Assembly: GCA_965226245.1 (NCBI GenBank)
Contig: CBDDCL010000013.1
Coordinates: 12,177-76,176, forward strand
Direction: 5' to 3'
Length of the DNA stretch: 64,000 nt
Source: CBDCYS01 sp965226245
GTDB lineage: Bacteria; Acidobacteriota; Terriglobia; Bryobacterales; UBA6623
Every line of letters begins with the position of its first letter. Position 1 is the stretch's first letter. Under the pieces are notes generated by a model. It was given only the letters and a program-made list of their open reading frames with translations, made no database searches and was not told where the DNA came from. The translations under genes were made by a program, and so were the position numbers. This document shows positions 36,701 through 45,065 of this stretch, in pieces.

Positions 36701-37128
36701 AAGAGGTTGCCGAGCAGATCGCGGAGCTCGAAGCGCTGCACGATGAGTTGATCGGCCACCTGAAGGCGATCCAAGAGGCTCAGACCGGTCTGTGGGTAAA
36801 ACGCTGGGCTGGAGACCAGGTAACAAGGGCGCAGATGGCGAAAGAGCGAGACATGGAGATGTTGCGGACAAATTTTGCAAGAAGAGCCGCCGGTCAAGAC
36901 GTCGAGCCGCTAGGAAGAAGCACCGAATTGAAGCAGCTACTAGTCAAGGATCAAATCGCCGATCTCCGCTGGAAGTATGCAACCCGTTTAAGCGCGGGAG
37001 GCGTGGCAGACAAGTGGGCGACCCAGCTCCTACGGCAAAGTGATGCGAAGGTGTTCAAGAAGTCTTCAGACCAACGCCAGATGGCGATTTCAAGAGCTTC
37101 GTTCTGGCAGAAGAATAGTTTCCAGTAG
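33733..37128 (+). CDS. TonB-dependent receptor with carboxypeptidase-regulatory-like domain and C-terminal extension
   Basis: 1131 aa. Signal peptide MSPRRLVVMTALLLVGVCGV ending AYA|QQ. Residues 25-110 form a carboxypeptidase-regulatory-like beta domain (TATLHGEVTDDSDSVIPGAE). The plug follows from about 120 to 255 (VPVDVIRAEDLVRQGSRDLV; VLVNGKRRHRSAV; VEVLRDGAAAQYGSDAIAGV). A long beta barrel extends to about 966, ending NFYVRLNYSWGM. It takes up a siderophore, glycan or other nutrient across the outer membrane using TonB energy; the substrate is unknown. Barrels of this family normally end in an aromatic residue just there, but this one continues for about 165 residues of mostly helical, charged sequence (VRQEVAEQIAELEALHDELI). 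The extension could be a real periplasmic tail or the result of read-through into foreign sequence. Confidence 0.88.
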   Translation: MSPRRLVVMTALLLVGVCGVAYAQQTATLHGEVTDDSDSVIPGAEITATNNATGAEVTGSTDAAGAYELTLEPGIYTITAENSGFETGIADDVELIAGQSVLRNFMLELAAVTTSVVVVGSRAAPRSVTESTVPVDVIRAEDLVRQGSRDLVSQLRAVIPSFNINTQPISDAGTVVRPANLRNLAPDHTLVLVNGKRRHRSAVITWLGNGIADGSQGPDISVIPSIAIRQVEVLRDGAAAQYGSDAIAGVINFQLKDDPSGGSLEVQTGGFFDTNSGDPATCGSGIIGDIKHSCNGIGGHGRTFSVAGNVGVPLGENGFGNISMEYGTAEPTNRAIQRQDASDIINAGNTNLRDTAQVWGSPRINHDFKLFANFGHLFDDRYQLYGHGNYASRKVTGGFYFRNPHTRGGVFRGPVVDGNRTLLVGDRVWADTAPTSKDPPPGREPGAGGCPIIPIVDNVPDAGALSAVEADPNCFTLHNRFPGGFTPQFGGNLIDRSLVGGLRGFASNGFTWDASASIGTSEIDQFISDTVNASLGFDTPTSFRPGVYRQEETNLNFDVTYPLSDLVHLAAGAEWRREEFTIGAGDQPSWEIGPYAVQGFSSGSNGFNGYRADTTAGVWDRSNIAVYGDVEFTDPGRWTLGTAVRFENFDDFGKTVNYKVSGRLKLTDMAALRGAVSTGFRAPTPGQQNAFNVTTAFIGGQLTNQGVVPATSAVAMARGGGQLQPETSRNYSAGIVLEEGPFTFTADFFRVDIDDRVALAQEISLSENEIETLLAEGIPEARNFPVFRFFLNDFSTTTQGIDLISTLVKGRTTFSAIYNYTDTEVKNVESSVIDQFRITTLERGLPNTRWSFNVNHDAGRWNLMGRLNYFGQFWDSEDGRNAADLGVVSESWLYPSYSGKALLDVELGIPFRENVTLAIGAENVLNTYPDVNENGSLTVGNYYSQFSPFGFNGANFYVRLNYSWGMSRPAAQRSSQDQAAPQRDPERVRQEVAEQIAELEALHDELIGHLKAIQEAQTGLWVKRWAGDQVTRAQMAKERDMEMLRTNFARRAAGQDVEPLGRSTELKQLLVKDQIADLRWKYATRLSAGGVADKWATQLLRQSDAKVFKKSSDQRQMAISRASFWQKNSFQ

Positions 37129-37149
37129 GCAACCAACTGTGCGGTAGTC

Positions 37150-37337
37150 GGTGTGACACCAACGTAGCCTCCCTTGCGCCACAATGCGACGCGGCGATCA
37201 CTGAGGTCAAAGGCGAGATCAAAACTCAGACTTCCCGTATTGATGTTCTACAGCGAGTGATCTGGCCGCTGATCGTTCTGCTGGCTACGACTGTCTTCGG
37301 CCTGCATCGCAAGCGGAACCGCCTTCGACGCTCGTGA
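37150..37337 (+). pseudogene. C-terminal remnant of a small membrane protein
   Basis: A frame without a start codon reads DAAITEVKGEIKTQTSRIDV, then LQRVIWPLIVLLATTVFGLH, a single membrane helix followed by a basic end. This coiled-coil plus one-helix layout is common in small bacterial membrane proteins. It begins where the receptor frame stops, so its 5' part is lost. Confidence 0.35.
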
Positions 37338-37611
37338 CCGCCATCGCTTTGCTGCGTGTCGCACGGAATCCCTGCTGAACCAGCCATTGAACTGCGTCAA
37401 CGATGGCTCTGTTTCGCACGAAGTTTGCATCCGGGTCCTTGCCTCGCGCTGTCGGCCGCGAGCGTTTCCTCGCCAGCACGTCGGCCATCCATGAGGCCAG
37501 CTCGCCGGGGAGCGGCTCACCGTCCCGCAGCAGTTGTTGAGCAATCAAACTGACGCCATCCCACGCCGCCCTGATCTCGCTGGAACACCAGATCAGTTGA
37601 GCAAGCAGCAC
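37285..37611 (-). pseudogene. hypothetical protein fragment
   Basis: SEIRAAWDGVSLIAQQLLRD and GELASWMADVLARKRSRPTA, then ANFVRNRAIVDAVQWLVQQG. The pattern resembles a widespread small hypothetical protein of proteobacterial genomes whose tail ends GxSACD; here the sense is lost after GGSACDAG. The start (GTG 37611) lies 63 bases from the group II intron end. Likely a gene fragment. Confidence 0.4.
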
Positions 37612-37673
37612 CGGTCGGCGTTCCGCGGGAGCCTTGCGGTAGCCCCCGGCGAGGGCTTCCGGCGTACATTTTT

Positions 37674-38221
37674 ACGTGCGCCGTGAGAAGGCGCCATTCC
37701 TCAGCGGGTGCGAATCCGGCCCGGCAACTGTCGCTCCAGCCGGTAGCAGTCGGAGCGGATGGTGGAGGTAACAACATCGTCTGAAGCACTCCGATGACAA
37801 AGGGCCGCCTCGGGCGGCTCAGCGACCACACAGGCCACAACGCGAGTAAACGCCGAGCAGGCCCTCGAAACGCGCACTGCGGAAGCCGACCCGCCGTTGA
37901 AACGGGGAAGGCTGCCAGCGGTCGGGAAACGAGCGACGCGAGCACCGACCGGTTCCGCCGGGGTATTGGCGGTGGCATGTATGGAAGAGGGGATTGGACG
38001 CAACACGGGAAGCCCTGCCGGTGGAGTGGCACGCGCCAACCGACAGCCCGCGAGGGTCAGGTTGGCCCGGCAGGGTGGCGGAGAGGTCCGCAGTACCAAG
38101 AAAGCCGAGTAATGCCGGTGGAGGGAAGGGACCTCAGGTGGAAGCGATGGCGAAAAGGGAGCAGGCTCGCGGGAGTGGCCGACGGCCTAGTACCCAGGGT
38201 AGCGCCCAGAATCGTGCGAAG
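37674..38221 (+). mobile_element. group II intron, 5' fragment with start of its reverse transcriptase
   Basis: Starts with GTGCGCC, the group II intron 5' splice consensus, followed by GTGAGAAGGCG and a domain I-like structured region (gtgcgaatccggcccggcaa; cgcgagtaaacgcc). An ORF begins near 38147 (MAKREQARGSGRRPSTQGSA), typical of the start of an intron reverse transcriptase. After about 25 residues it runs into IS1595-type end sequence at 38221. Domains II-VI and nearly all the enzyme are missing, so it cannot splice or move. Confidence 0.65.
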
Positions 38222-38520
38222 TGGGGTATCCACTTCATTCAGGTACACCCTATGGGTTGTGGCCTCGCGGCTCCGGAACAGGAATGTGAGATTGCGAGAA
38301 TCGTGCGAGTGGCCGCCAAGCCGACCCACACGCGAATTCATTGCGGTGGCAGCCTTCGGGCGGCAACTCCGAGAATCGGACGCGCTACGCAGCCCCACGC
38401 CGCGCCAGAGCAGTAACCTCGGGATTCGCTTCTTGGTAGATGCTTTCGCGCGACCACAACATCTTGTGGCTGCCTGAGTCAAATGGATACCCCACTCGCA
38501 CGATTCTGGGCGCTACCCTG
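38195..38520. mobile_element. MITE-like element with IS1595-type ends and extended inverted arms
   Basis: The inner ends are IS1595-like: ggggtatccacttcattc from 38223, and the complementary gactcaaatggatacccc ending at 38493. They match the ends of the element at 39490-40521. Outside them the inverted repeat continues: cagggtagcgcccagaatcg (from 38195) is repeated inversely ending at 38520, though it belongs to the intron ORF on the left. About 280 bases between the ends contain no transposase. Either a MITE with captured flanks or the product of an inversion. Confidence 0.6.
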
Positions 38521-38553
38521 TTCAGGTCCTTTCTTTGCGCTCAATCCTGTGAC

Positions 38554-38685
38554 TTATCGAGGCCCAGGATCATCGGTCGTTTCGTCGGACTCGTCCTGGT
38601 TTAACACCCGGTAGAAACACCAGCCAGCCAACGCCCAAACCAGTCCCAGCGAAGTCAGCATGACCACCCACCCGGTCGGAGTCAC
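38554..38685 (-). CDS. MetS-type NSS transporter small subunit
   Basis: 43 aa from GTG 38685. VTPTGWVVMLTSLGLVWALA and GWCFYRVLNQ form one transmembrane helix with a short charged tail. Tiny one-helix proteins of this type (MetS) accompany NSS-family transporters such as the methionine/alanine carrier MetP. It overlaps the transporter stop by four bases (GTGA), which strongly supports both the start and the pairing. With the transporter broken by an IS, it may be an orphan now. Confidence 0.7.
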   Translation of the reverse strand: MTPTGWVVMLTSLGLVWALAGWCFYRVLNQDESDETTDDPGPR

Positions 38686-39489
38686 CGGGCCTCCTCTTGG
38701 CCCAGGATGCCGTCAAGATCCATTCCTGCCTCGCGCCAACGGTGCTCGCCCCTGCGCAGGAAAACCAGCAGCAGCACCAGAACCAAGATCAGGAAAACGA
38801 AGGTCGCCAGGGCCACCGGATTTTCAACCAAACCCGCAAGGCGCCCCGGCAAGCTCTGTATCGAAAAACCGATGAACACGACACCCAGATAGACAGGAGC
38901 TACGTACTTGATGATGAAGCGGAACAGGTGAGGTATTCGGACCGACGCCCCCTGGTGGGCTTCGCGAAAACCACGGTCCACCCCCATCACCCAGCCGAAA
39001 CAGACGATCTGAACCGCAGCCAACACGAAGATAGCAAACGTGCCGACCCAGAAGTCCATCGTATCCAGCGCGACCAGATCCGCGCTGAAATAAAGAACCC
39101 ACAAAGATCCGCAGACGGACATCACGCCCAGGAGAACCACCGCACGCCGGGCCGAAACGCCCAGCGCCTCCTGGAGAAACGCCTTCACCGGTTGCAGCAT
39201 CGAAAGCGAACTCGTGATTGCGGCCAGAAAAAGCATGAAAAACCAGACAAAACCGATCCAGCGTCCCAGTCCGCCCATATGGGCAAACACGACGGGAAGC
39301 GCATTAAACCCTAGCCCGAAGGTCCCTCCCGTGGCGCCACTGTCTCCCAGGAACACGAATGCCGCAGTTACGGTAATGATCCCGCCAAACCCGACTTCAA
39401 ACAACGCGTTCGTGGCCGAAGCTGTCAGCCCAGAAAGGACGACGTCATCCTTCTTCCGAAGGTAGGAGGAGTAATTGAGAATGATTCCA

Positions 39490-40521
39490 AATGGGGTATC
39501 CACTTGACTCAGGTGACCCCAAGATGTAGTATGCGCCCTCGTGGAGGATTATCCACGCGACCTGCTCGAGTTCGAGGCACGCTTCGCCAGCGAAGGGGCC
39601 TGTCGCGACTATCTGTCCGCGTTGCGCTGGCCGGAGGGTTTCCGCTGTCCGGGATGCGGGCATGAGCGGGCTTGGCCGGTGCGCAAAGTGTGGTTCGAAT
39701 GCGCTCGCTGCGGGCGGCAGACGTCGGTGACCTCCGGCACGATCTTCCAAGACACACGTAAGCCGCTGCGGCTGTGGTTCCGGGCGATCTGGCACGTCAC
39801 TTCGCAAAAGAACGGGGTCAGCGCGCTGGGTCTGCAGCGCGTTCTCGGGTTGGGCAGCTATCAAACTGCGTGGACCTGGATGCACAAGCTGCGGCGAGCG
39901 ATGGTGCGTCCGGGGCGGGAGCGATTGGCGGGCGTAGTCGAGGTCGATGAGACCTATTGGGGCGCTGAGGAAGAGGGTGTGAGCGGCCGGCAGACCGAGC
40001 GTAAAGCCTTGATTGCAGTAGCCGCGGAAGAGAGAGGCCGCGGGCTAGGACGGATCCGCATGCAGCGCGTGCGCAACGCCTCGGCGGCCAGTTTGATGCC
40101 CTTCGTGGAGGAGTCGGTCGAGCCGGGAAGCGTGGTGCACACCGACGGCTGGCTGGGCTACGAGCCGCTGGAGAAAAAGGGCTACCAGCATCGCATCGTC
40201 TTTCTGTCGGGCCGCCGCAAGCAGGCCTCGGAATTATTGCCGAGGGTGCACCAAGCGATCTCGTTGCTCAAGCGCTGGCTGCTGGGCACGCACCAAGGCG
40301 CGGTTAGCCACGAGCATCTGGACTACTACTCGACGAGTTTGTGTTCCGCTTCAACCGGCGCAGCTCACGCAGCCGGGGAAAACTCTTCTACCGCCTTGTG
40401 CAGCAGGCAGTGGCCGTGGACCCAACGCCGTATCGATCGATCGTCGCCGACTGGGACGCCGAGGCCCCGTGAGCCCAACCACAAGATGTTGGGGTCACCT
40501 GAATGAAGTGGATACCCCATT
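39490..40521 (+). mobile_element. IS1595-family insertion sequence with 8-bp target duplication
   Basis: 1032 bp, ends AATGGGGTATCCACTTGACT and the inverted copy GAAGTGGATACCCCATT. The flanking direct repeat TGATTCCA (39482-39489, 40522-40529) is the 8 bp expected for this family. It lies opposite to the symporter gene. Related ends occur at 38223-38493, 55086-56115 and 63703. Confidence 0.95.
39541..40475 (+). pseudogene. IS1595-family transposase, frameshifted near the end
   Basis: GTG start; zinc-finger-like N-terminus (FRCPGCGHERAW; FECARCGRQ), then the DDE/DDN core with VVEVDETYWGAEEE (first Asp), VVHTDGWLGY (second Asp) and LLGTHQGAVSHEHLDYY (His/Asn region). Right after HLDYY one base is missing at about 40330 (tactact for tactacct). 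The proper C-terminus (LDEFVFRFNRRSSRSRGKLF) therefore continues one frame over, to a stop at 40475, while the shifted frame ends at 40506. The tail is part of the catalytic fold, so activity is doubtful. Confidence 0.85.
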
Positions 40522-41320
40522 TGATTCCAAATCCGACCGACAGGCTGAAGAAGACCTGTCCGGCCGCTGCCAGCCAGGTCTGGAAGTCTCCCAGGCGGGA
40601 AAAGTCCGGATTCCACATGAACCCTAGACCGTTCAGCACGTTCTGATCCGGCAGAACCGGGTTCGGTGTGCCCAGGGTCAGGACTCGAATCAAAACTACG
40701 ACGGCACAGACGGCCATCGCCGGCATCGCCCATCGACAGAAAGTTTCGATGCCGCGGGAAAGACTCCGATAGACCAACCAGAGGTTAATCACAAACGCAA
40801 CGGCCCAGAACACGACCGCGGCGTCCAAATGCCCGTCCACGATGACGCCATGCTGAGAGGACCCGGAGATCTCGGAAAAGAATGCCTGCGAGGCCCCCGT
40901 GTATTCGGATACGTCGCTACCAAGATCCATGGCGCCACTGGCATAAGCCCAGGCATAGCGCAGGCACCAGGACTCGACCAACCCGTAGTACATGAAGATG
41001 ACCAAGGGAATCAGCAGCCCGATAACACCAAAATAGCGCGGCACCGCCCCCCGTCCGACTACACCCATGATCGCCGGCGAGGAATGGAAGCCGCGCGCGC
41101 CGCCGTAGCGGCCCATCGTCCACTCGGCCCAACATATGGGAATCCCCAACAGCAGGAGAGCGCAGAGGTAGGGAATCATGAAGGCGCCGCCGCCATTGGC
41201 GACCGCCTGACCTGGAAAGCGGAGGAAATTACCCAAACCCACCGCGGAACCGGCTACGGCCAGGATGACACCCAGGCGGGAATTCCACCCTTCAGCCAGG
41301 ATTTCCATTTTGGCCTTCAT

Positions 41321-41781
41321 GGCACGGACAGGGTAGGCGATCCGCCGCCGCGATGCAACGGTTTTCGCACTTCTGCCACGTTCGATACCCCTTTCCCTGC
41401 TGCTCCGGCCGTCGAATGCTGCCCGATTGCGCCGTTCCGGCGACCGCAGAGGGCTTCACAGGGAGCCGTGTCGGCCGGAGCGCCTAGTGGCCCGGTACAT
41501 GGTAGGCCCCGCAAGTAAAGCCCTGTAGGGGTTCCCCGTGGGAGTAAGGGTAGCGCCCTGCTTCCCCGACGCCTTCAGCATTAACTTCAGCAGCCAACAA
41601 AACCTCCTCGTCTCTCACTCGAGCCGCGCCACTTTCTCCAGCACGATATGATGTCGCACTGTGTCGAAGTTAGGATCGCAAGTCGAGCCCCTCTGCACGC
41701 TGGAGTAAACTGAGGTTGGCCGCTTACTTACGCGCGCGGCTCTGAAGCAGTCGATTCAAACGCAACCAGGGGGATTCCGCA
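41321..41781. promoter_or_regulatory. divergent intergenic region between symporter and ebo-like cluster
   Basis: About 460 bases with no convincing gene. It must hold the symporter promoter (minus) and the ebo cluster promoter (plus). Before the GTG at 41782, agggggatt is a suitable ribosome-binding site. No clear operator or riboswitch is seen. Confidence 0.4.
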
Positions 41782-42084
41782 GTGGCACAGCAATCAGAAT
41801 CCTGTCCGCTCTCGCGAGAGCAGGTGGTGGACCTTTACTTCCTCGAACACCGCGCCAAGATGATCGATATTGCGGCGTTCCTCGACCGCGTTGATCGAGC
41901 ACAACCTGGCGGTGAGCCGGAAGATTTCCGCGTTGGAGCCATGCGGCACGCCCTGAGCGTACTGACTGACGGCGAAGGCCAGCGGGCCCGACGTGTGCTC
42001 GATGCCTTCAGCGACCCAACGACGGACCCGATCCCGAAGTCGCCTGGCAAGGGAGCTGTCGGCGCCTGTCCATGGAATGGCTGA
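41782..42084 (+). CDS. small protein preceding the ebo-like genes
   Basis: 100 aa from GTG with a good Shine-Dalgarno. QVVDLYFLEHRAKMIDIAAF, LDRVDRAQPG and VLTDGEGQRARRVLDAFSDP suggest an all-helical soluble protein. It precedes the TatD-type gene by 15 bases and is clearly in the same operon. It is too short for EboA, and I know no function. Confidence 0.6.
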   Translation: MAQQSESCPLSREQVVDLYFLEHRAKMIDIAAFLDRVDRAQPGGEPEDFRVGAMRHALSVLTDGEGQRARRVLDAFSDPTTDPIPKSPGKGAVGACPWNG

Positions 42085-42099
42085 GGGCATTCAACTACC

Positions 42100-42909
42100 A
42101 TGAGGTACATCGACCCGCACATCCACATGGTCTCGCGCACGACCGATGACTACCGGCACATGGCGGAGGCCGGCTGCGTTGCGCTGACCGAGCCCGCGTT
42201 TTGGGCCGGCTACGACCGGTCATCGGAGCAGGGTTTCTTCGACTACTTCCGCCTACTCACCGACTACGAGCCCAAGCGCGCCGCCGCGTACGGCATCCAG
42301 CACTACACCTGGATCTGCATCAACCCCAAAGAGGCTGAAGATACCGGCCTCGCGCGAGACGTGATCGCGATCATCCCTGAGTTCCTCGACAAACCAAATG
42401 TGCTGGGTGTGGGTGAGATCGGGCTCAACAAGAACACGCGCAACGAGCTCGAAATCTTAGAGGAGCAGATTGGGCTGGCCGACAAGCATGAGCAGTTGAT
42501 CCTCGTGCACACGCCGCATTTGGAAGACAAGCGCAAAGGCACGCGTCTCATCATGGACGCGATCAAACAGAACGGCCACATCGAACCCGGCCGCGTGCTC
42601 ATCGATCATGTCGAGGAGCACACCGTCGAGATGGTGCTCGACGAAGGCTACTGGGGCGGCATGACGCTGTATCCGGACTCGAAATGCACCGTCCAGCGCA
42701 CGGCGGACATCATTGAAACCTACGGCACCGAGCGGCTGTGCATCAACTCCGCCAGCGACTGGGGCCCCAGCGACCCTATGAACGTCCCCAAGACAGCCGT
42801 CGAGTTGAAACGGCGCGGCCACCCGCCCTCCGTTTTCGAGACGATCTCCTTCGACAACCCGCGCACGTTCTTGAGCCAGTGCGACAAGTTCAAGGTTGAT
42901 GATGCGTGA
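42100..42909 (+). CDS. TatD-family metal-dependent hydrolase (EboB-like)
   Basis: 269 aa. MRYIDPHIHMVSRTTDDY carries the HxH metal motif; GVGEIGLNKNTRNELEILEE has the bridging Glu; LILVHTPHLED and LIDHVEEHT provide the His ligands; NSASDWGPSDP the catalytic Asp. All ligands of the amidohydrolase-type TIM barrel are present. In ebo clusters this protein (EboB) is a presumed hydrolase in the handling of an exported metabolite, as for scytonemin in cyanobacteria. It overlaps eboE by about ten bases. Confidence 0.85.
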   Translation: MRYIDPHIHMVSRTTDDYRHMAEAGCVALTEPAFWAGYDRSSEQGFFDYFRLLTDYEPKRAAAYGIQHYTWICINPKEAEDTGLARDVIAIIPEFLDKPNVLGVGEIGLNKNTRNELEILEEQIGLADKHEQLILVHTPHLEDKRKGTRLIMDAIKQNGHIEPGRVLIDHVEEHTVEMVLDEGYWGGMTLYPDSKCTVQRTADIIETYGTERLCINSASDWGPSDPMNVPKTAVELKRRGHPPSVFETISFDNPRTFLSQCDKFKVDDA

Positions 42910-44113
42910 CAGGCTCGGTCCGGGCACGATGTTGGGCTATTGCACCAATGTGCATGCCGGGGCGAGCTACGAGCAGACGCGTGCGAATCTCGAGCGCTAC
43001 GCCATAGCGGTGAAGGCACGGGTGAGTCCGGACGCCCCGATGGGCGTTGGGCTGTGGCTGTCGGCCAAGGCGGCGCGGGAGTTAATCGAACAGGACCGTC
43101 TGGCCGAGTTCGCCGACTGGCTCGGCGAGAAGGGTCTCGTTCCATTCACTTTCAACGGCTTTCCACACGGTGACTTTCACGAGCCGGTCGTGAAGCACAA
43201 GGTCTATCGGCCCGACTGGCGCGATCGAACGCGTCTCGACTACACCCTGGATCTCGTCACGATTCAAGACAGGCTGCTGGCAGGGGGAATCGAAGGCAGC
43301 ATCTCGACGCTTCCGGTCGGCTGGGGCGCGTCCCTTGCAGATTCGTCCACCAGCGTGGAGGAGGCGGCCCGGAACCTATGTCGGCTCGTCGAACACCTGC
43401 ACCGGCTTGAAGAAGAGACCGGGCGTTTGATCCACGTCGACTTGGAGCCCGAGCCCGGCTGCTACCTCGATACTTCAGAGGACGTCGTTGGGCTGTTTCG
43501 GGACTATCTCTTCGGGCAGGCTGAAGAAGAGCAAGTCTGGCGGTATCTGCGTGTCTGTTATGACATTTGCCATGCGGCGGTGATGTTCGAGGATCATGCC
43601 GAGGCGCTACAGCGCTACGCGGGCGTGGGCATCGAGATCGGGAAGGTGCAGGTGTCTTCGGCGGTGCGCGTGGATTTCGATCGGCTCACCCAGGATGAAC
43701 GCAAGGTAGCTCTTGAGCAGCTCCAGGGCTTCGCCGAGGACCGCTACCTACATCAGACCGTGATCCGCCGAAGTGGCGACGACCGTATCGTCGACAGTTT
43801 CATCGACGACTTGCCGGCTGCGATTACTGCCCACGATGGCGTGGCGGGGCCCGCGGGCGAATGGCGTATACACTTTCATGTTCCACTTTTCGTGGATCGC
43901 TTCGGGTTGCTGGAGACGACGCAAGGTCATATCGGAGAGCTGCTGGCTGAGGCACAAAGCAGTTCCCAGGTTCGGCACTTCGAGGCCGAAACGTACGCCT
44001 GGGGCGTGCTACCCCAGGAGTTGCAGATGGCCGACCTCTCAGAGGGAATTGCCAAGGAGTTGAGCTGGTTATGCGACCAGGTTTCAATTCCATCCGCCAC
44101 ACAAGCTTCATGA
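42899..44113 (+). CDS. eboE: EboE-like TIM-barrel protein
   Basis: 404 aa. GTMLGYCTNVHAGASYEQTR, RVSPDAPMGVGLWLSAKAAR and VPFTFNGFPHGDFHEPVVKH, then ISTLPVGWGA and HVDLEPEPGCYLDTSEDV are the signatures of EboE, a xylose-isomerase-like barrel with likely metal ligands (His, Glu, Asp). The start is one of TTG 42896, ATG 42899 or ATG 42902, all overlapping the end of eboB. The stop overlaps the prenyltransferase start by four bases. EboE is needed for metabolite traffic to the periplasm in cyanobacteria; the substrate here is unknown. Confidence 0.88.
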   Translation: MMRDRLGPGTMLGYCTNVHAGASYEQTRANLERYAIAVKARVSPDAPMGVGLWLSAKAARELIEQDRLAEFADWLGEKGLVPFTFNGFPHGDFHEPVVKHKVYRPDWRDRTRLDYTLDLVTIQDRLLAGGIEGSISTLPVGWGASLADSSTSVEEAARNLCRLVEHLHRLEEETGRLIHVDLEPEPGCYLDTSEDVVGLFRDYLFGQAEEEQVWRYLRVCYDICHAAVMFEDHAEALQRYAGVGIEIGKVQVSSAVRVDFDRLTQDERKVALEQLQGFAEDRYLHQTVIRRSGDDRIVDSFIDDLPAAITAHDGVAGPAGEWRIHFHVPLFVDRFGLLETTQGHIGELLAEAQSSSQVRHFEAETYAWGVLPQELQMADLSEGIAKELSWLCDQVSIPSATQAS

Positions 44114-44988
44114 GCACCCCACCCTCAACGCTGCGCAGTTACGCTGAACTTCTGCGCGTTTCGAACCTACCTACCGTCGTGCCCAATGTACTGACCGGCT
44201 GTGCGCTCGGTGCGGGCGCAGGAGAGATACCCTGGCAGGTCTTGGCGCTCTGTACAGGCGGCGTAGCGTTGCTCTACGCAGGTGGTATGGCGCTGAATGA
44301 TGCGGCGGATGCCGAAGTCGATCAAGTCGACAGGCCGGAGCGACCGATCCCCTCGGGGCGTATCTCTCGTGGGTCGGCCTACAAGGTTGCGGCGACTGCT
44401 CTCACGGCGGGCTGGGTGCTGCTGGCGGCCACCGGCGGCGGCGTCAGTGTGGTGGGGAGCGCACTCGTCATCGTGATCGTTGCCTACGACCTGTTGCACC
44501 AACTGCAGGCGTGGAAGGTGGTATTGATGGGCCTTGCGCGGGGCCTCGTCTACGTAGCCTGCGCGGCGGCCGTTGCCTGTCCACTTCCGATCGAGAAAGT
44601 GTTGTGGTTTGCTGCCGCGATAACGCTCTACACTTTGGCCTTTACCCTCGTCGCTCGCGCCGAGAACGAGACGCAACTCGACGCTCGCCGATGGATCGGC
44701 CCTGCGCTGCCGGTGATTGCGGTGCTGCCCGGCGTATGGATCGTGCCGGAGACCACCGTTGCTTCGAGCGTGGCGGCGGTGCTTCTTGTTGTCTGGCAGG
44801 CTCGGGCGGTACGCTCGGCCTTCGCGACACCGCCGCAAACCAAGAAGGCTGTGCTGTGTTGGATCAGCGGTTTCTGCCTGCTCGATGTGTTCTTCTTGAA
44901 TGTGTTAGGGTGGCCGGGGCTGTCGTTCGTTGCGCTGGCGTGCTTCGCGGTCACCGTTTTGCTACATCGTCGGATCGCAGGAACCTAG
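44110..44988 (+). CDS. eboC: UbiA-type prenyltransferase (EboC-like)
   Basis: 292 aa from ATG 44110, which overlaps the eboE stop (ATGA). At least eight membrane helices. The first Asp-rich motif is ALNDAADAEVDQVDRPERPI (NDxxDxxxD), followed by PSGRISRG. The second, cytosolic motif is weaker (VAYDLLHQLQAWK). UbiA enzymes move an isoprenyl chain to an aromatic acceptor within the membrane. In ebo clusters this is EboC, thought to prenylate or anchor the carried metabolite. Confidence 0.87.
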   Translation: MSTPPSTLRSYAELLRVSNLPTVVPNVLTGCALGAGAGEIPWQVLALCTGGVALLYAGGMALNDAADAEVDQVDRPERPIPSGRISRGSAYKVAATALTAGWVLLAATGGGVSVVGSALVIVIVAYDLLHQLQAWKVVLMGLARGLVYVACAAAVACPLPIEKVLWFAAAITLYTLAFTLVARAENETQLDARRWIGPALPVIAVLPGVWIVPETTVASSVAAVLLVVWQARAVRSAFATPPQTKKAVLCWISGFCLLDVFFLNVLGWPGLSFVALACFAVTVLLHRRIAGT

Positions 44989-45065
44989 CCGTCAGAGGCT
45001 CGGGCCCGCCATGGCAGGCCCCAACATTGCCGGCCGACACGACTACCGGGACGTCAGAATAGCTC

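Larger units (their letters stand above)
38682..41320 (-). pseudogene. NSS-family Na+-dependent amino-acid symporter, split by IS1595 element
   Basis: The N-terminal part (41320-40530) has the signature RLGVILAVAGSAVGLGNFLR, the unwound TM1 that binds sodium and substrate, plus further membrane segments to FFSLSVGFGI. The C-terminal part continues with ILNYSSYLRKKDDV, ATNALFEVGFGGIITVTAAF and more helices to GQEEAR. Removing the element with one 8-bp target copy gives exactly 533 codons in frame (532 aa, about 12 helices), the normal size for bacterial neurotransmitter:sodium symporter homologues. The inserted copy truncates it after TM6, so it is inactive at present. It overlaps the MetS-like subunit. 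Confidence 0.9.

Noticed and set aside
35866..36897. 343-codon ORF on the minus strand
   Set aside because: Antisense shadow of the same receptor.
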